DNA of 64,000 bases. Source: Neorhizobium galegae (GTDB taxonomy: Bacteria > Pseudomonadota > Alphaproteobacteria > Rhizobiales > Rhizobiaceae). Both the position numbers and the translations under genes were made by a program. The notes under the pieces were generated by a model. That model did no database searches. It was not told where the DNA came from and saw only the letters and a list, made by a program, of their open reading frames with translations. Below are positions 52,021 through 61,295 of the stretch, one piece after another (position 1 is the stretch's first letter; every line of letters begins with the position of its first letter). The stretch covers positions 1-64,000 of the forward strand of contig NZ_JAGIPH010000013.1 in assembly GCF_017877135.1 (NCBI RefSeq), in the 5' to 3' direction.

Positions 52021-52725
52021 TCAGGCGGTCTCGACCGCAGCCACAGCATCGAGGATCACACCGGTGACCGCTTCCGGCATGGAAAGCAGCGACAGGTGGC
52101 TCGCGGCAAGTTCCGTCGTCTTGGCGCCCATTGCCGCTGCAAGTTCCCGCTCGAGGTCAACGCTCACCACACGGTCCTGCGTGGAGACGATGTACCAGGT
52201 CGGCCGCGACGCCCATGCGGGCTCGGTCACCTTGTCACCGAATGTGCTGGCGGCAAGCGGGGGCTGGAGGACTGAGAGCACCCGCGCTTCCTCCTTTGGA
52301 AGATCCTGCCCGACATCGTTGACCCAGCCTTCCTCGGAAAGCGTCAGATAGCCTGCACCATCGTTCCTGATCTGCGAAAGGCCGGGAGGTGCAGGGTATC
52401 TGCCGACCTGGTCGCCTACGGTTTCACCGGCTTTGGGCGCAAAAGCCGCGACGTAGACGAGGGCCTTCACCTTGGGATCGTTGCCGGCTTCGGTGATGAC
52501 CGCACCACCCCAGCTGTGCCCGACAAGAACGACCGGGCCTTCAACGGAATTCAGGATGCGCCGGGTCGCAGCCGCGTCATCGGCCAGCGACGAGGTCGGG
52601 TTCTGCACCGCGACGACGGAAATCTCCGCCTTCAGCAGCAGCGGGATCACTTTTTGCCAGCTTGAGCCATCGGCCCATGCCCCATGAACGAGGATGACGG
52701 TTGGATTTGCGGAAGTCGATGTCAT
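52021..52725 (-). CDS. Alpha/beta hydrolase (EstC/MhpC-like esterase)
   Basis: This 234-residue hydrolase has HGAWADGSSWQKVIP as oxyanion region, nucleophile elbow GHSWGGAVI, Asp in VSTQDRVV, and His in AASHLSLLSMPE. This small single-domain form with HGAW...GHSWGG is common in soil bacteria and often listed as arylesterase or methylesterase-like. AGGAGC lies before the ATG. It is read divergently from the VOC-type gene at 52997; the 271-bp region between shows no gene. Confidence 0.87.
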   Translation of the reverse strand: MTSTSANPTVILVHGAWADGSSWQKVIPLLLKAEISVVAVQNPTSSLADDAAATRRILNSVEGPVVLVGHSWGGAVITEAGNDPKVKALVYVAAFAPKAGETVGDQVGRYPAPPGLSQIRNDGAGYLTLSEEGWVNDVGQDLPKEEARVLSVLQPPLAASTFGDKVTEPAWASRPTWYIVSTQDRVVSVDLERELAAAMGAKTTELAASHLSLLSMPEAVTGVILDAVAAVETA

Positions 52726-52996
52726 TTGCTTTTGCTCCTGGTGGGGGTCGAATAATGAGGAGCTTAGGCGGGCACGGAAGGATCGGTCTTGTTGTATCAG
52801 ACCATGTTTGGACGCCAGCACTGCGCCGCATCCGTGCCGGCTGCGAGGCACTGATCGAGCCGAATGGCAAGGCCTGCGGCACTCTTCGCGGAGCCGCTGA
52901 AAACGACAAAACGTCATTGGTCCATCCAAGCGGAGCGGACGAACCACGCTGTAGGATCGGAACCATCACACCTTGGGCCGATCTACAGGAGCCGCC

Positions 52997-53890
52997 ATGC
53001 ACCCCCGAATGTCGTTTCTCGCGCTGCCTTTCGTTGCAGCATTCACCCTTGCATCCAGTGCCGTCGCGAGCCCTGCGATCCCGCCGGTTGCTGTCGCACC
53101 GCAATACGATACGACACATGTCTATGTCGCGCCCGAACAGGTGGACAGCTTCGTCCAGGCGTTTCTCGGCACGTTTGGCGGCAAGTCCACCCCGCAGGTG
53201 GTCGCAACCGTGACGCCGACGCCGAGCAGCACGACGAGCCAGTTGCTTCAGACGCCCGTCGGCACGGTTTCGCTCTTCGGCTTCAAGACCCCGGTTCCCT
53301 ATCCATTCGGGCTTGAACGCAACGGCTATCTCGTGCGGGACATGGATGTTGCCGTCAAGGCTGCCCGGGACGCCGGCGCCAGCGTGCTCGTCGAGGCTTT
53401 CCCCGATCCGATCGGCCGCGATACCGTCATCCAGTGGCCGGGCGGCCTCAACATGCAGCTATACTGGCACACCAAGACCCCCGATTACAAACCGTTCGAA
53501 ACGATACCGGAAAACCGCGCCTATGTTTCGCCGGATGCCGTCAGCGAATTCCTCAAGGATTTCCTCTCCTTCTCCGGCGGCAAGATCGTAGCTGACGACA
53601 GCAATGCGTCCGCGGCCGAGATCGGCAAGCCGGACGAGAAGTTCCGCCGCATCGAAGTTCAGTCCGATTTCGGACGCATGCTCGTGCTGGTGTCCGACGG
53701 CCACCTCCCCTACCCCTATGGCTATGAGACCACCGGCTATGAAGTTTCAAACCTTCAGGACACCTTGGAAAAGGCCGGGAAGTTCGGGGTGAAAGTCCTC
53801 GTCCCGCCGCATCGCGTCGGCGGCCGAGAGGCATCCCTCGTGCAATTCCCCGGCGGATACATCGCCGAAATCCATGCGGTGTCGAAGTGA
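52997..53890 (+). CDS. Secreted VOC (glyoxalase-like) protein
   Basis: This 297-residue protein has a signal peptide (MHPRMSFLALPFVAAFTLA, cleavage near AVASPA, about residue 28) and two VOC-type repeats. The repeats are DTTHVYVAPEQVDSFVQAF and ENRAYVSPDAVSEFLKDFL, and each ends in a beta-strand with QWPGGLNMQLYWH or VQFPGGYIAEIH. Such folds bind metals and act on small aldehydes or hydroxy acids; a periplasmic role is inferred. AGGAG lies 6 bp before the ATG. Confidence 0.82.
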   Translation: MHPRMSFLALPFVAAFTLASSAVASPAIPPVAVAPQYDTTHVYVAPEQVDSFVQAFLGTFGGKSTPQVVATVTPTPSSTTSQLLQTPVGTVSLFGFKTPVPYPFGLERNGYLVRDMDVAVKAARDAGASVLVEAFPDPIGRDTVIQWPGGLNMQLYWHTKTPDYKPFETIPENRAYVSPDAVSEFLKDFLSFSGGKIVADDSNASAAEIGKPDEKFRRIEVQSDFGRMLVLVSDGHLPYPYGYETTGYEVSNLQDTLEKAGKFGVKVLVPPHRVGGREASLVQFPGGYIAEIHAVSK

Positions 53891-53931
53891 CATCACAGGA
53901 ATAGGCTTGAAGTCGAGAGAGGTCGGGAGGT

Positions 53932-53953
53932 GGCGGCTGCGGGCCGCCGCTTT
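53932..53953 (+). terminator. Weak hairpin after the VOC gene
   Basis: GGCGGC (53932-53937) pairs with GCCGCC (53943-53948) and is followed by GCTTTCC. The short stem and weak T-run make it only a candidate terminator. Confidence 0.3.
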
Positions 53954-54052
53954 CCTGACCATCGGCTCCCTTCTCGTAAGAAAGCAGTGTTGACCCGGCC
54001 CGGACCGGTTCCATTTGATCGAATGAGATTTGCACCAGAAAAGGAGCGCGAA

Positions 54053-55780
54053 GTGGCATCGAAGGTCGCAGACGTCTTAACCGAAATCCTCCATACGGCG
54101 GGTGTCGAACGGATCTACGGGGTCGTTGGGGATAGCTTGAACGGCCTGACGGAGTCGCTCCGGAAACGGGGTGACATCGAATGGATCCACACACGCCACG
54201 AGGAAACTGCAGCATTTGCCGCCGGGGCTGAAGCCCACCTGACGGGCAAGCTCGCCGTCTGCGCAGGCAGTTGCGGACCGGGCAACCTTCACCTGATCAA
54301 CGGGCTGTTCGATTGCCATCGCTCGCGCGTGCCGGTGCTTGCGATTGCCGCGCAAATTCCGTCGGCCGAAATCGGCCGGGGCTACTTTCAGGAAACGCAT
54401 CCCGAACACCTGTTTCGAGAATGCAGCCATTACTGCGAGCTTGTCAGCCAACCCGAGCAGCTTCCCGCAGTCATCGAAACGGCCATCCGCGCCGCCGTCG
54501 GCAAACGCGGCGTTGCCGTCATCGTCATCCCGGGTGATGTGGCCCTTTCTGATTTCACCGCGAAAATCTCCAAGGCACCTACACTTTCCGTGGCGCAGCC
54601 TGCCGTCGTGCCGTCAGCCGCGCAGATTGCCGATCTGGCCGAACTCCTGAATGACAGTTCGAAGATAACGCTGCTTTGCGGTCGCGGCTGCGAAGGCGCG
54701 CATGCCGAGCTGATCGCCTTTGCCGATCAGCTCAAGGCGCCGATCGTCCACGCGCTTGGCGGCAAGGAACATGTCGAATTCGACAACCCGTTCGATGTCG
54801 GCATGACGGGGTTGATCGGGTTTTCGTCCGGTTACAAGGCAATGCTCGAGTGCGACACGCTTGTGATGCTGGGAACCGACTTTCCCTATCGGCAATTTTA
54901 TCCAACCGACGCCAAAATCGTCCAGGTGGACTTACGGGCCGAAAACCTTGGCCGCAGGACGACGCTTGATCTTGCCATTGTCGGCGATGTCAAATCCACG
55001 CTGTCTGCCGTGACACCTTCTCTCAAGCAGCGAACCGATGACCGCCATCTCTCGGACTGCCTTGCGGCCTATAAAAAGGCGCGCGAGGGGCTGGATGACC
55101 TTGCCACCGGGCGAAAGGGCGGAAAGATCCATCCGCAGTATGTCGCCCGCCTGTTGAGCGAGCACGCCTCCGACGATGCGGTCTTCACCTTCGATGTCGG
55201 AACGCCGACGATCTGGGCGGCGCGGTATCTGAAGATGAACGGGAAGCGGCGAATGATCGGCTCGCTGGTCCACGGATCGATGGCCAATGCTCTGCCTCAG
55301 GCGATCGGCGCACAGTCTGCCTATCCGGACAGACAGGTTGTCAGCATGTCGGGAGACGGCGGGTTTTCGATGCTGATGGGCGATTTTCTGACGCTCGTGC
55401 AGCAGAATCTGCCCGTCAAGGTGGTCATCTTCAACAACTCGACCCTCGGCTTCGTTGCCATGGAGATGAAAGCCTCCGGCTTCCTGGAGACTGGCACCGA
55501 CCTCAAGAACCCGGATTTCGCAGCGGTGGCGCGCGCAACCGGCGTCCACGCGATCCGGGTCGAAGACCCGGCGGACCTCGAAGCGGCAGTGCAGGACATT
55601 CTGGCGCATCCCGGTCCGGCGCTGCTCGACGTTGTCACCAACACGGAAGAGCTATCGATGCCGCCGAAGATCGAGGCAGCGCAGGTGAAAGGCTTCGGTC
55701 TCTGGGCGATCAAGGCCGTCATGAACGGCAGAGGCGACCAGTTGCTTGATCTGACCGTCTCGAACTTCCTCTCGCGTTAA
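54053..55780 (+). CDS. poxB: Pyruvate oxidase / pyruvate:quinone oxidoreductase
   Basis: This 575-residue thiamine-diphosphate enzyme oxidises pyruvate to acetate and CO2 and passes electrons to quinone. It closely follows E. coli PoxB (572 residues): YGVVGDSLNGL, Glu50 in RHEETAAFAAGAEA, CAGSCGPGNLHLINGLFDCH, and the ThDP motif GDGGFSMLMGDF...NN. The C-terminal helix (NGRGDQLLDLTVSNFLSR) fits the membrane-binding segment. GTG 54053 has AAGGAG at good spacing. ATG 54023 upstream is an alternative without one. Confidence 0.95.
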   Translation: MASKVADVLTEILHTAGVERIYGVVGDSLNGLTESLRKRGDIEWIHTRHEETAAFAAGAEAHLTGKLAVCAGSCGPGNLHLINGLFDCHRSRVPVLAIAAQIPSAEIGRGYFQETHPEHLFRECSHYCELVSQPEQLPAVIETAIRAAVGKRGVAVIVIPGDVALSDFTAKISKAPTLSVAQPAVVPSAAQIADLAELLNDSSKITLLCGRGCEGAHAELIAFADQLKAPIVHALGGKEHVEFDNPFDVGMTGLIGFSSGYKAMLECDTLVMLGTDFPYRQFYPTDAKIVQVDLRAENLGRRTTLDLAIVGDVKSTLSAVTPSLKQRTDDRHLSDCLAAYKKAREGLDDLATGRKGGKIHPQYVARLLSEHASDDAVFTFDVGTPTIWAARYLKMNGKRRMIGSLVHGSMANALPQAIGAQSAYPDRQVVSMSGDGGFSMLMGDFLTLVQQNLPVKVVIFNNSTLGFVAMEMKASGFLETGTDLKNPDFAAVARATGVHAIRVEDPADLEAAVQDILAHPGPALLDVVTNTEELSMPPKIEAAQVKGFGLWAIKAVMNGRGDQLLDLTVSNFLSR

Positions 55781-55787
55781 GACAGGA

Positions 55788-55819
55788 GCGGGCCTGGTAT
55801 CATGAGCGATCAGGCCCGC
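55788..55819. terminator. Hairpin between convergent poxB and regulator genes
   Basis: GCGGGCCTG (55788-55796) pairs perfectly with 55811-55819 around a 14-base loop. It serves both converging ends but lacks a U-run. Confidence 0.4.
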
Positions 55820-55843
55820 CTTCGCCACGCCGCGCAGACACCT

Positions 55844-58486
55844 CTAGTGGGACCCTGAGCCGCCTTGCGTCAGTTCGATGCGTCTCATCCAGGCTGCGGC
55901 ACCCTGCCGTTCCGCCATCGCATAGGCAGTGGCGAGAGCCTCCCCGATCTGTCCCTCTGACTTCCCCACGGATTTAAGAGCTGCGATCCGTAGCAGTTCG
56001 GGGCCGCACCAGAGGCTGCCTTCCACGTCCTGCCGGGCGAAGAGATCGTCGCTGCAAGCGTGCGGGCTGATGGCCGCGAACACTTCCGCCTGCATTGCGG
56101 TGGCATCCCTGGGACACGCCGTTTTGCCCTCCAGAATGGCCGCAAAGCCGTCCGCCCAGATCTGCCAATGGCGCAGGCCCCTTCGCGTCGTGCGGCTCAT
56201 CAGATGACCGTTCCACTCCCGCGCAAGCGCAAGCTCGCCGCACCATAGCGCAACCGGAATGCATCCGATCGCCAAGCCGTAGCAAATTGACAGGTCGTGA
56301 TCGAGCAAGAGGGCGTCAGCCGCACAATCCTTAGCAAGCGCAAGCGCTCCATCGGCATCCCCCTGCAACCAGGTCATGCGCATGAGCAATGCCAGCACCG
56401 CTGTCTTCCCATCCACCTGGGCATGGTTTGTGTGGTTGGCACGGACGGGCGCATCGTCACCGGCAATCACCTTCATCAACAGCTCGAGCGCCTGGGCCTG
56501 ATTGCCGATGAAGTGATGGGAAAGCGCAAGCATATGATCTGCGGTCTGGATGTTGGCGAGCTCCCCGGTCGCATAGGCCGGCCCCTTGAATTGCTCGGCA
56601 AGGACAAGGCTTTCCCTGTAATTGCCAAACAGGATGGCGCGCGCCCACAATCCCCACACGGCTCTGAGCTTATGGCCAGCAAGATCGAGCTGGTCGGCGA
56701 TCTCTCCCGCCCGCAGGAACGCGTTGTTCATATCCTCCGTCGGACCCGCCGTGTGCCACAAGGCGTGGCCATAGGTCGCCTGAAGCTCGAATTCGGCGAC
56801 CGAGCCGACCAGGCTGGTCCCCGCAATGGCGCTCATCGCCCTTCGAGCCAGTGCCAGATATTCCGAAGGGAGCGAAAGATGGAACCAGAGCGATGCCGAA
56901 GCGATGATCAGTTCCACGCCAAGCTGCTTGTCGCCGGTGGTGAATGCCCAATCGAATAGCGCGCGAAGATCGTCCACCCGCCAGCTGTTGGCGGCGAGCC
57001 ATTGGCCCGGGTTCTTTCCGTCCCATACGGTCATTTCCGAAGTGAACAGTTTCAGGCAGTGCTTGCCATGCCGTCGCATCACCTCGTCCAGTTCCGGTCC
57101 CCTGCCCAGCTTTTCCGCCGCGTAAAAGCGGGTCGTATCCAGCAGGCGGTAGAGTGACGAACGATCGCGCCGGTCCATCGTCACGAGAGACTTGTCGACG
57201 AGTGCCGTCAACGCATCGAAGACGGCAAACTCTTCGACGTCGGCGCCCGCGCAGGCGGCCAAGGCGGCATCGAGCTCGAAAGACGAGCGGAACACCGACA
57301 ACCGCCGGAAGACTGCCTTTTCGCTTTCGGACAGAAGATCATGGCTCCAGTCGAGCGTTGCGCGCAGGGTTTGCTGACGCGGCATGGCCGTTCGCCGCCC
57401 CTTCGTCAGAACGGAAAAGCGGTCATCGAGGCGCTTTGCCATCTGCTGGACGTCGAGCAGGTCCATGCGGGAAGCTGCCATTTCCAGCGCAAGCGGAATG
57501 CCGTCCAGGCGTTCACAGATATCCAGAACCGCGGAAACATCCTCATCGCGAAACTCGAAGCTGCTCGAGCTTGCTTTGGCCTTGCTGCAGAAGAGCTCGA
57601 CCGCAGCAAATTCCAGCGCCCTTTCTGCCGTCATGTCCGCCTGCAGCGTCGGCACCGCAAGCGTCGGAAGCCTAAAGATCGACTCGCCCGCCGCCCGCAA
57701 CGGTTCACGGCTCGTGATCAGAATGCTGACATGGGGCGCCGATTGCAAAATCTTCTCAGACAGCTGCGCCACCGCATCGACCACGTGTTCGCAATTGTCG
57801 AAGACGATCAGCACGGCCTGCGCAGCAAGGGCCGCAATGATCCCCTGCTCTGCCACGCCTGCCACCGCCAGACCGAGCTGGCTGGCCAGGGCCGAGACCA
57901 CAAGGCCTCCGCTTGAAAGAGGCGCCAGATCGACAAAGCAGCCAGCAATGCCCTGAGCGGCGGCCACCCGGTGCGCGACCGCCAGAGCAACCGTCGTCTT
58001 GCCGATCCCGCCTGGACCGGCAATCGTGACAAGCCGCTTGTCGGGAAAAAGGTCCGCCAGTCCCTGGATGACCTCGTCGCGGCCAATGACCTGGGCCAGA
58101 TTGGCGGGAAGGAAAAGCAAGAGCGGCTTTGCTTGGCTTTCAGCCTTCTCGGCACCGGGCGCTCCGGTTGCGACCACGGGGACGACCCATCTATAGCCGC
58201 GCCCGGTCTCATTCTGGATGAAACTGATCCCGTCCGCCGTCTCGCCCAGGGTTTTGCGCAAGGCCGAAAGATGGACCCGCATGGCGTTTTCATCAACGGT
58301 CGCGTCCGGCCATGCCCGCTCCATCAGCTGGTCCTTGGTGACCAACTCTCCCGCCCGTTCCACCAGAAGGATGAGGAGGTCAAGCGCCCGTGCGCCGAGA
58401 CGAACAGGTTCTCCGTTTGAAAACAACGACCTCTGCGCAATCGAGAGCGTGAATCGGTCGAACCTGTAGGAGGTGTTGTCTTGCAT
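55844..58486 (-). CDS. Winged-helix transcriptional regulator with NTPase domain and repeat region
   Basis: This 880-residue regulator has an OmpR/PhoB-type winged helix (about 8-100, DENAMRVHLSALRKTLGE). A STAND-like NTPase follows, with Walker A GPGGIGKT at 157-164 and Walker B VLIVFD at 225-230. A long C-terminal helical region has TPR-like spacing (about 500-870). It probably activates a target only when a signal binds the repeat region. The signal is unknown. It converges with poxB and is read divergently from the AraC gene at 58724. Confidence 0.88.
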   Translation of the reverse strand: MQDNTSYRFDRFTLSIAQRSLFSNGEPVRLGARALDLLILLVERAGELVTKDQLMERAWPDATVDENAMRVHLSALRKTLGETADGISFIQNETGRGYRWVVPVVATGAPGAEKAESQAKPLLLFLPANLAQVIGRDEVIQGLADLFPDKRLVTIAGPGGIGKTTVALAVAHRVAAAQGIAGCFVDLAPLSSGGLVVSALASQLGLAVAGVAEQGIIAALAAQAVLIVFDNCEHVVDAVAQLSEKILQSAPHVSILITSREPLRAAGESIFRLPTLAVPTLQADMTAERALEFAAVELFCSKAKASSSSFEFRDEDVSAVLDICERLDGIPLALEMAASRMDLLDVQQMAKRLDDRFSVLTKGRRTAMPRQQTLRATLDWSHDLLSESEKAVFRRLSVFRSSFELDAALAACAGADVEEFAVFDALTALVDKSLVTMDRRDRSSLYRLLDTTRFYAAEKLGRGPELDEVMRRHGKHCLKLFTSEMTVWDGKNPGQWLAANSWRVDDLRALFDWAFTTGDKQLGVELIIASASLWFHLSLPSEYLALARRAMSAIAGTSLVGSVAEFELQATYGHALWHTAGPTEDMNNAFLRAGEIADQLDLAGHKLRAVWGLWARAILFGNYRESLVLAEQFKGPAYATGELANIQTADHMLALSHHFIGNQAQALELLMKVIAGDDAPVRANHTNHAQVDGKTAVLALLMRMTWLQGDADGALALAKDCAADALLLDHDLSICYGLAIGCIPVALWCGELALAREWNGHLMSRTTRRGLRHWQIWADGFAAILEGKTACPRDATAMQAEVFAAISPHACSDDLFARQDVEGSLWCGPELLRIAALKSVGKSEGQIGEALATAYAMAERQGAAAWMRRIELTQGGSGSH

Positions 58487-58723
58487 GATCGTCCATCAAT
58501 TGCCGCAGTCCGGATAGTCCAACCTATCAACCGGGAGGCTCGGCGTCTTTTGAAGGAGTTACTTTTCTTGGACGAAATGACTGTGGAGGGCACCATCTGC
58601 AAAGGGGGCTTAATCGCCTTTGCAACTCTTCACAAAGCTTAAGTCACGGTCCGAGCCCTGTCGGCGATAGATGTTGGTCATCGACAATGATCATTCACGT
58701 CAACCCGCCGAAAGGAACTCCCG
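58487..58723. promoter_or_regulatory. Divergent control region with 7-bp inverted repeat
   Basis: There is no gene in this gap between two regulator genes. GCAAAGG (58599-58605) pairs with CCTTTGC (58617-58623). CACAAAGCTTAAG follows at 58631-58643. These are candidate binding sites. Confidence 0.35.
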
Positions 58724-59266
58724 ATGTCTTTCTATCGCGTTATCGAAGCCGGTCCGACTTCACCGGTAGCCGTCAAGGATTTGCCCGCAAGCATCGCCAT
58801 CACCCTGACCGAACTGCTCGATCAGGCGGGTTTCGAAGTGGACCGCGACATCGAGGCGGTGAAGGCCTGCCTCGACAAGGCCCGGGCGATCCTGCGGGCA
58901 GCACCGAAGCCGGCAGTGACCGGTGGCTTGGCGCCTTGGCAGATGAAGCGCGTCAGCCAGTTCGTTGACGAGCATCTGTCATCGGCCATCCCTTGCGAAG
59001 ATCTTGCGGCTCTGTGCCGCCTCAGCATCAGTCACTTCTCAAAATCGTTCCGCCAGAGTTTCGGTGTCCCGCCGCATGGTTACGTGCAGGCAAGGCGCGT
59101 CGATCGCGCAAAGAAACTGCTGGTCGAGAGCACCGAACCGCTTGCCGAGATCGCGCTCGACTGCGGCCTTGCCGATCAGGCGCACCTCTCCCGGCTCTTT
59201 CGCCAGGTAACGGGAGAAACCCCCAGCAGCTTCCGTCGCCGCCACGCGCATGCGCATGCGCATTGA
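58724..59266 (+). CDS. Short AraC-family regulator with GGLAPWQ linker and His-rich tail
   Basis: This 180-residue protein lacks a cupin. The N-terminal half is helical, then TGGLAPWQMKRVSQF and the AraC helix-turn-helix pair (PCEDLAALCRLSISHFSKSF, LAEIALDCGLADQAHLSRLF). Over the DNA-binding half it is a paralogue of the protein at 34836. It ends in HAHAHAH, which might bind metal. It precedes a degenerate hydrolase gene (34-bp gap), probably co-transcribed. AAGGA precedes the ATG. Confidence 0.87.
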   Translation: MSFYRVIEAGPTSPVAVKDLPASIAITLTELLDQAGFEVDRDIEAVKACLDKARAILRAAPKPAVTGGLAPWQMKRVSQFVDEHLSSAIPCEDLAALCRLSISHFSKSFRQSFGVPPHGYVQARRVDRAKKLLVESTEPLAEIALDCGLADQAHLSRLFRQVTGETPSSFRRRHAHAHAH

Positions 59267-59299
59267 TCGTCAGCCATCCCATCAGGAAGTCACCAGAAA

Positions 59300-60235
59300 A
59301 TGCCGATATATGTCACGTCTGCGTCAGCCAATCCCGTTCTCGACACGCTGACGCAGGAATTCCTGGACCGCTTTCCCGGTCCGGCAAAGAGCCTTGAGGA
59401 ATTAAGAGAACGGATGGTCGATAGCGATGCCGAGCCTCATTCAGCAAGCCGGGTGATCGATGTCGACCTCGACATCCCGCCGGATCCTGTCCGTGGCCGC
59501 CTGATCCTTCCTGTCGGGGCAAGCGCACCCAGTCCGGTCCTTGTCTTTGTCTGCTCGCAAAGGGCTGGAGACGAAGGCCGGATGAGCGCAGACGGCCTGT
59601 GCCGCACCCTGGCGGAGGCGAGCCAGATTGCCGTCTTCTGCCTTGGCGCAAGCCAGGGGCCATTGTCGGCAAGAGTGGCATCTGTCATTTCCGCTCTCTC
59701 GGAAATTCAGCGCAACGGCGACAGCCTTGGGCTCGATGGCGCCCGATTGGCAGTGGCCGGAGATGGTATTGGCGCAAAAGTTGCCGCGGTGGTTTCGATG
59801 GTTCTCAAAGACCGTCCGGATCCGGCGATCGCACTGCAAATTCTGTTCAATCCGATATTCTCGGATCACCTTGAGACGGCGTCCTATCAGGCCTTCGCCG
59901 AAGGGCCCTGGATGACGGCCGACCTCCTGTCGCAACTGAAGCAGGAACTGGGCGAGGATGGAGATACCGCGCTTCCCTCACCGGCGGATGCCCGGATCAG
60001 AGATGTTGAGGGACTGCCTCCAACGCTTGTGATGACCGCCGAAAACGACATGGCACGGGACGAGGGTGAAGAGTTCGCGCGCAAGCTGATGCAGGCTGGG
60101 GTGCGGGTAAACGCCGTGCGCTTTCTGGGCACGATTCATGATTTCGCGGTCCTGGAGCCGCTTGCCGACACCCCCGCTGCGCGAGGTGCCGTGGCTCACG
60201 CCGCCGCTTTGCTGAAGGAGACATTCAACCGGTAG
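59300..60235 (+). CDS. Degenerate HSL-type alpha/beta hydrolase-fold protein
   Basis: This 311-residue protein is similar to hormone-sensitive-lipase-type esterases in spacing. Asp250 (TAENDMARDEG) and His280 (GTIHDF) are kept. The oxyanion motif HGGG is missing (VFVCSQRAGDEG). The nucleophile elbow GDSAG is GDGIGA, with Gly156 (codon GGT, 59765-59767) in place of Ser. Normal esterase activity is therefore unlikely. It may bind a ligand or act otherwise. It follows the AraC gene at 58724. Confidence 0.83.
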   Translation: MPIYVTSASANPVLDTLTQEFLDRFPGPAKSLEELRERMVDSDAEPHSASRVIDVDLDIPPDPVRGRLILPVGASAPSPVLVFVCSQRAGDEGRMSADGLCRTLAEASQIAVFCLGASQGPLSARVASVISALSEIQRNGDSLGLDGARLAVAGDGIGAKVAAVVSMVLKDRPDPAIALQILFNPIFSDHLETASYQAFAEGPWMTADLLSQLKQELGEDGDTALPSPADARIRDVEGLPPTLVMTAENDMARDEGEEFARKLMQAGVRVNAVRFLGTIHDFAVLEPLADTPAARGAVAHAAALLKETFNR

Positions 60236-60333
60236 CTTTGGCGCCATACCTGAGGAAGGAGCACCCCTTGATCGCGTTCACCGACATCTCCTCGTGCCCA
60301 CCGATCTGCTCCTTGATGCGCCAGAGAACGACA

Positions 60334-61191
60334 TCAACGGATCTTCGAGAGGAGCGCCACCGCAAGGTCGACAAATGCCCTCAGGCGTCCGGAGCGCCGG
60401 ATATCGCGATGATAGCCCATCCAGATATCGCGGCTCGGCGGATCTTCGCCGAGATCCAAGCGCTGGAGATTGGGCTGCTTGTCTCCAACGGGCCGAGGCA
60501 GAACGGCAATGCCGACGCCGGCACTGCTCATCTGCGCCTGGACGTTCCGGTTGTTCGACCGGACGATGATCCGGGCGTGCGGAAGTTTCGACTTCAGCCA
60601 GTCGATATCGGGGAAGGCACCGAGGGAGGTATCCATGGTGACCAGAGCACATCCCTGTCCATCGCCGGCGTGCGGTGGCGCTTGGTCCGCAGCCGCGTAA
60701 GCTCCGTACGGCATTTCGATAAGCTTGCGCTGGACGACGTCTGCTTCGGTGAAGGGCGAAATGCGGAACGCGACATCGGCCTCCCGCTGCGCAAGGCTGA
60801 ACAATCTCGTCCCGGTCAGGATTTCCATGTCCACATGAGGATAGGTCTTCGAAAACGCGGCGATGACGGGTGGAAGGACCCAGGCTCCAAACCAGTCCGC
60901 AGAAGAGATGCGAAGGGTTCCTTCGAGCTTGTGCACATCACCCGCCAGGCGCCGCTCGATCGCCAACGCGCTCTCCTCCATGTGCTCGGCGATCGAGAGC
61001 ACTGCCGATCCTTCCTCGGTGAGGACGTAACCGTCGCTCGTGCGCTGAAAGAGCGTTTGCCCAGTCGCATCCTCCAGGGCGCGCAAACGCCGGCTGATGG
61101 TCGGGTGGCTGAGCTTCAGAGAGCGGCCGGCGGCGCCCAGCGTTCCCTCCCTCGCAACCGCGAGGAAAATCCTGACATCGCTCCATTCCAT
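60334..61191 (-). CDS. LysR-family transcriptional regulator
   Basis: This 285-residue regulator has an N-terminal winged helix (about 1-60, VRIFLAVAREGTLGAAGRSL then PTISRRLRALED) and a substrate-binding-protein-like effector domain (about 90-285). It is read divergently from the MFS gene at 61296; a 104-bp promoter region holds a palindromic site. LysR proteins usually activate a divergent neighbour in response to a small ligand, so control of the transporter is likely. Confidence 0.9.
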   Translation of the reverse strand: MEWSDVRIFLAVAREGTLGAAGRSLKLSHPTISRRLRALEDATGQTLFQRTSDGYVLTEEGSAVLSIAEHMEESALAIERRLAGDVHKLEGTLRISSADWFGAWVLPPVIAAFSKTYPHVDMEILTGTRLFSLAQREADVAFRISPFTEADVVQRKLIEMPYGAYAAADQAPPHAGDGQGCALVTMDTSLGAFPDIDWLKSKLPHARIIVRSNNRNVQAQMSSAGVGIAVLPRPVGDKQPNLQRLDLGEDPPSRDIWMGYHRDIRRSGRLRAFVDLAVALLSKIR

Positions 61192-61218
61192 GGCCGCCCC
61201 CGTTCAAAAACGTACAGG

Positions 61219-61230
61219 CACTGTGCAGTG
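61219..61230. promoter_or_regulatory. CACTG-TG-CAGTG site in the LysR/MFS promoter region
   Basis: This perfect 5-bp inverted repeat around TG is 28 bp from the LysR start and 66 bp from the MFS start. It is the likely site for the LysR-type protein, though a clear T-N11-A box was not confirmed. Confidence 0.45.
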
Positions 61231-61295
61231 TCTTCGATTGCAGAACAACCGCGTTCACTCGATATTTTCAACCATCAACACAAGAGGACGTCGAT

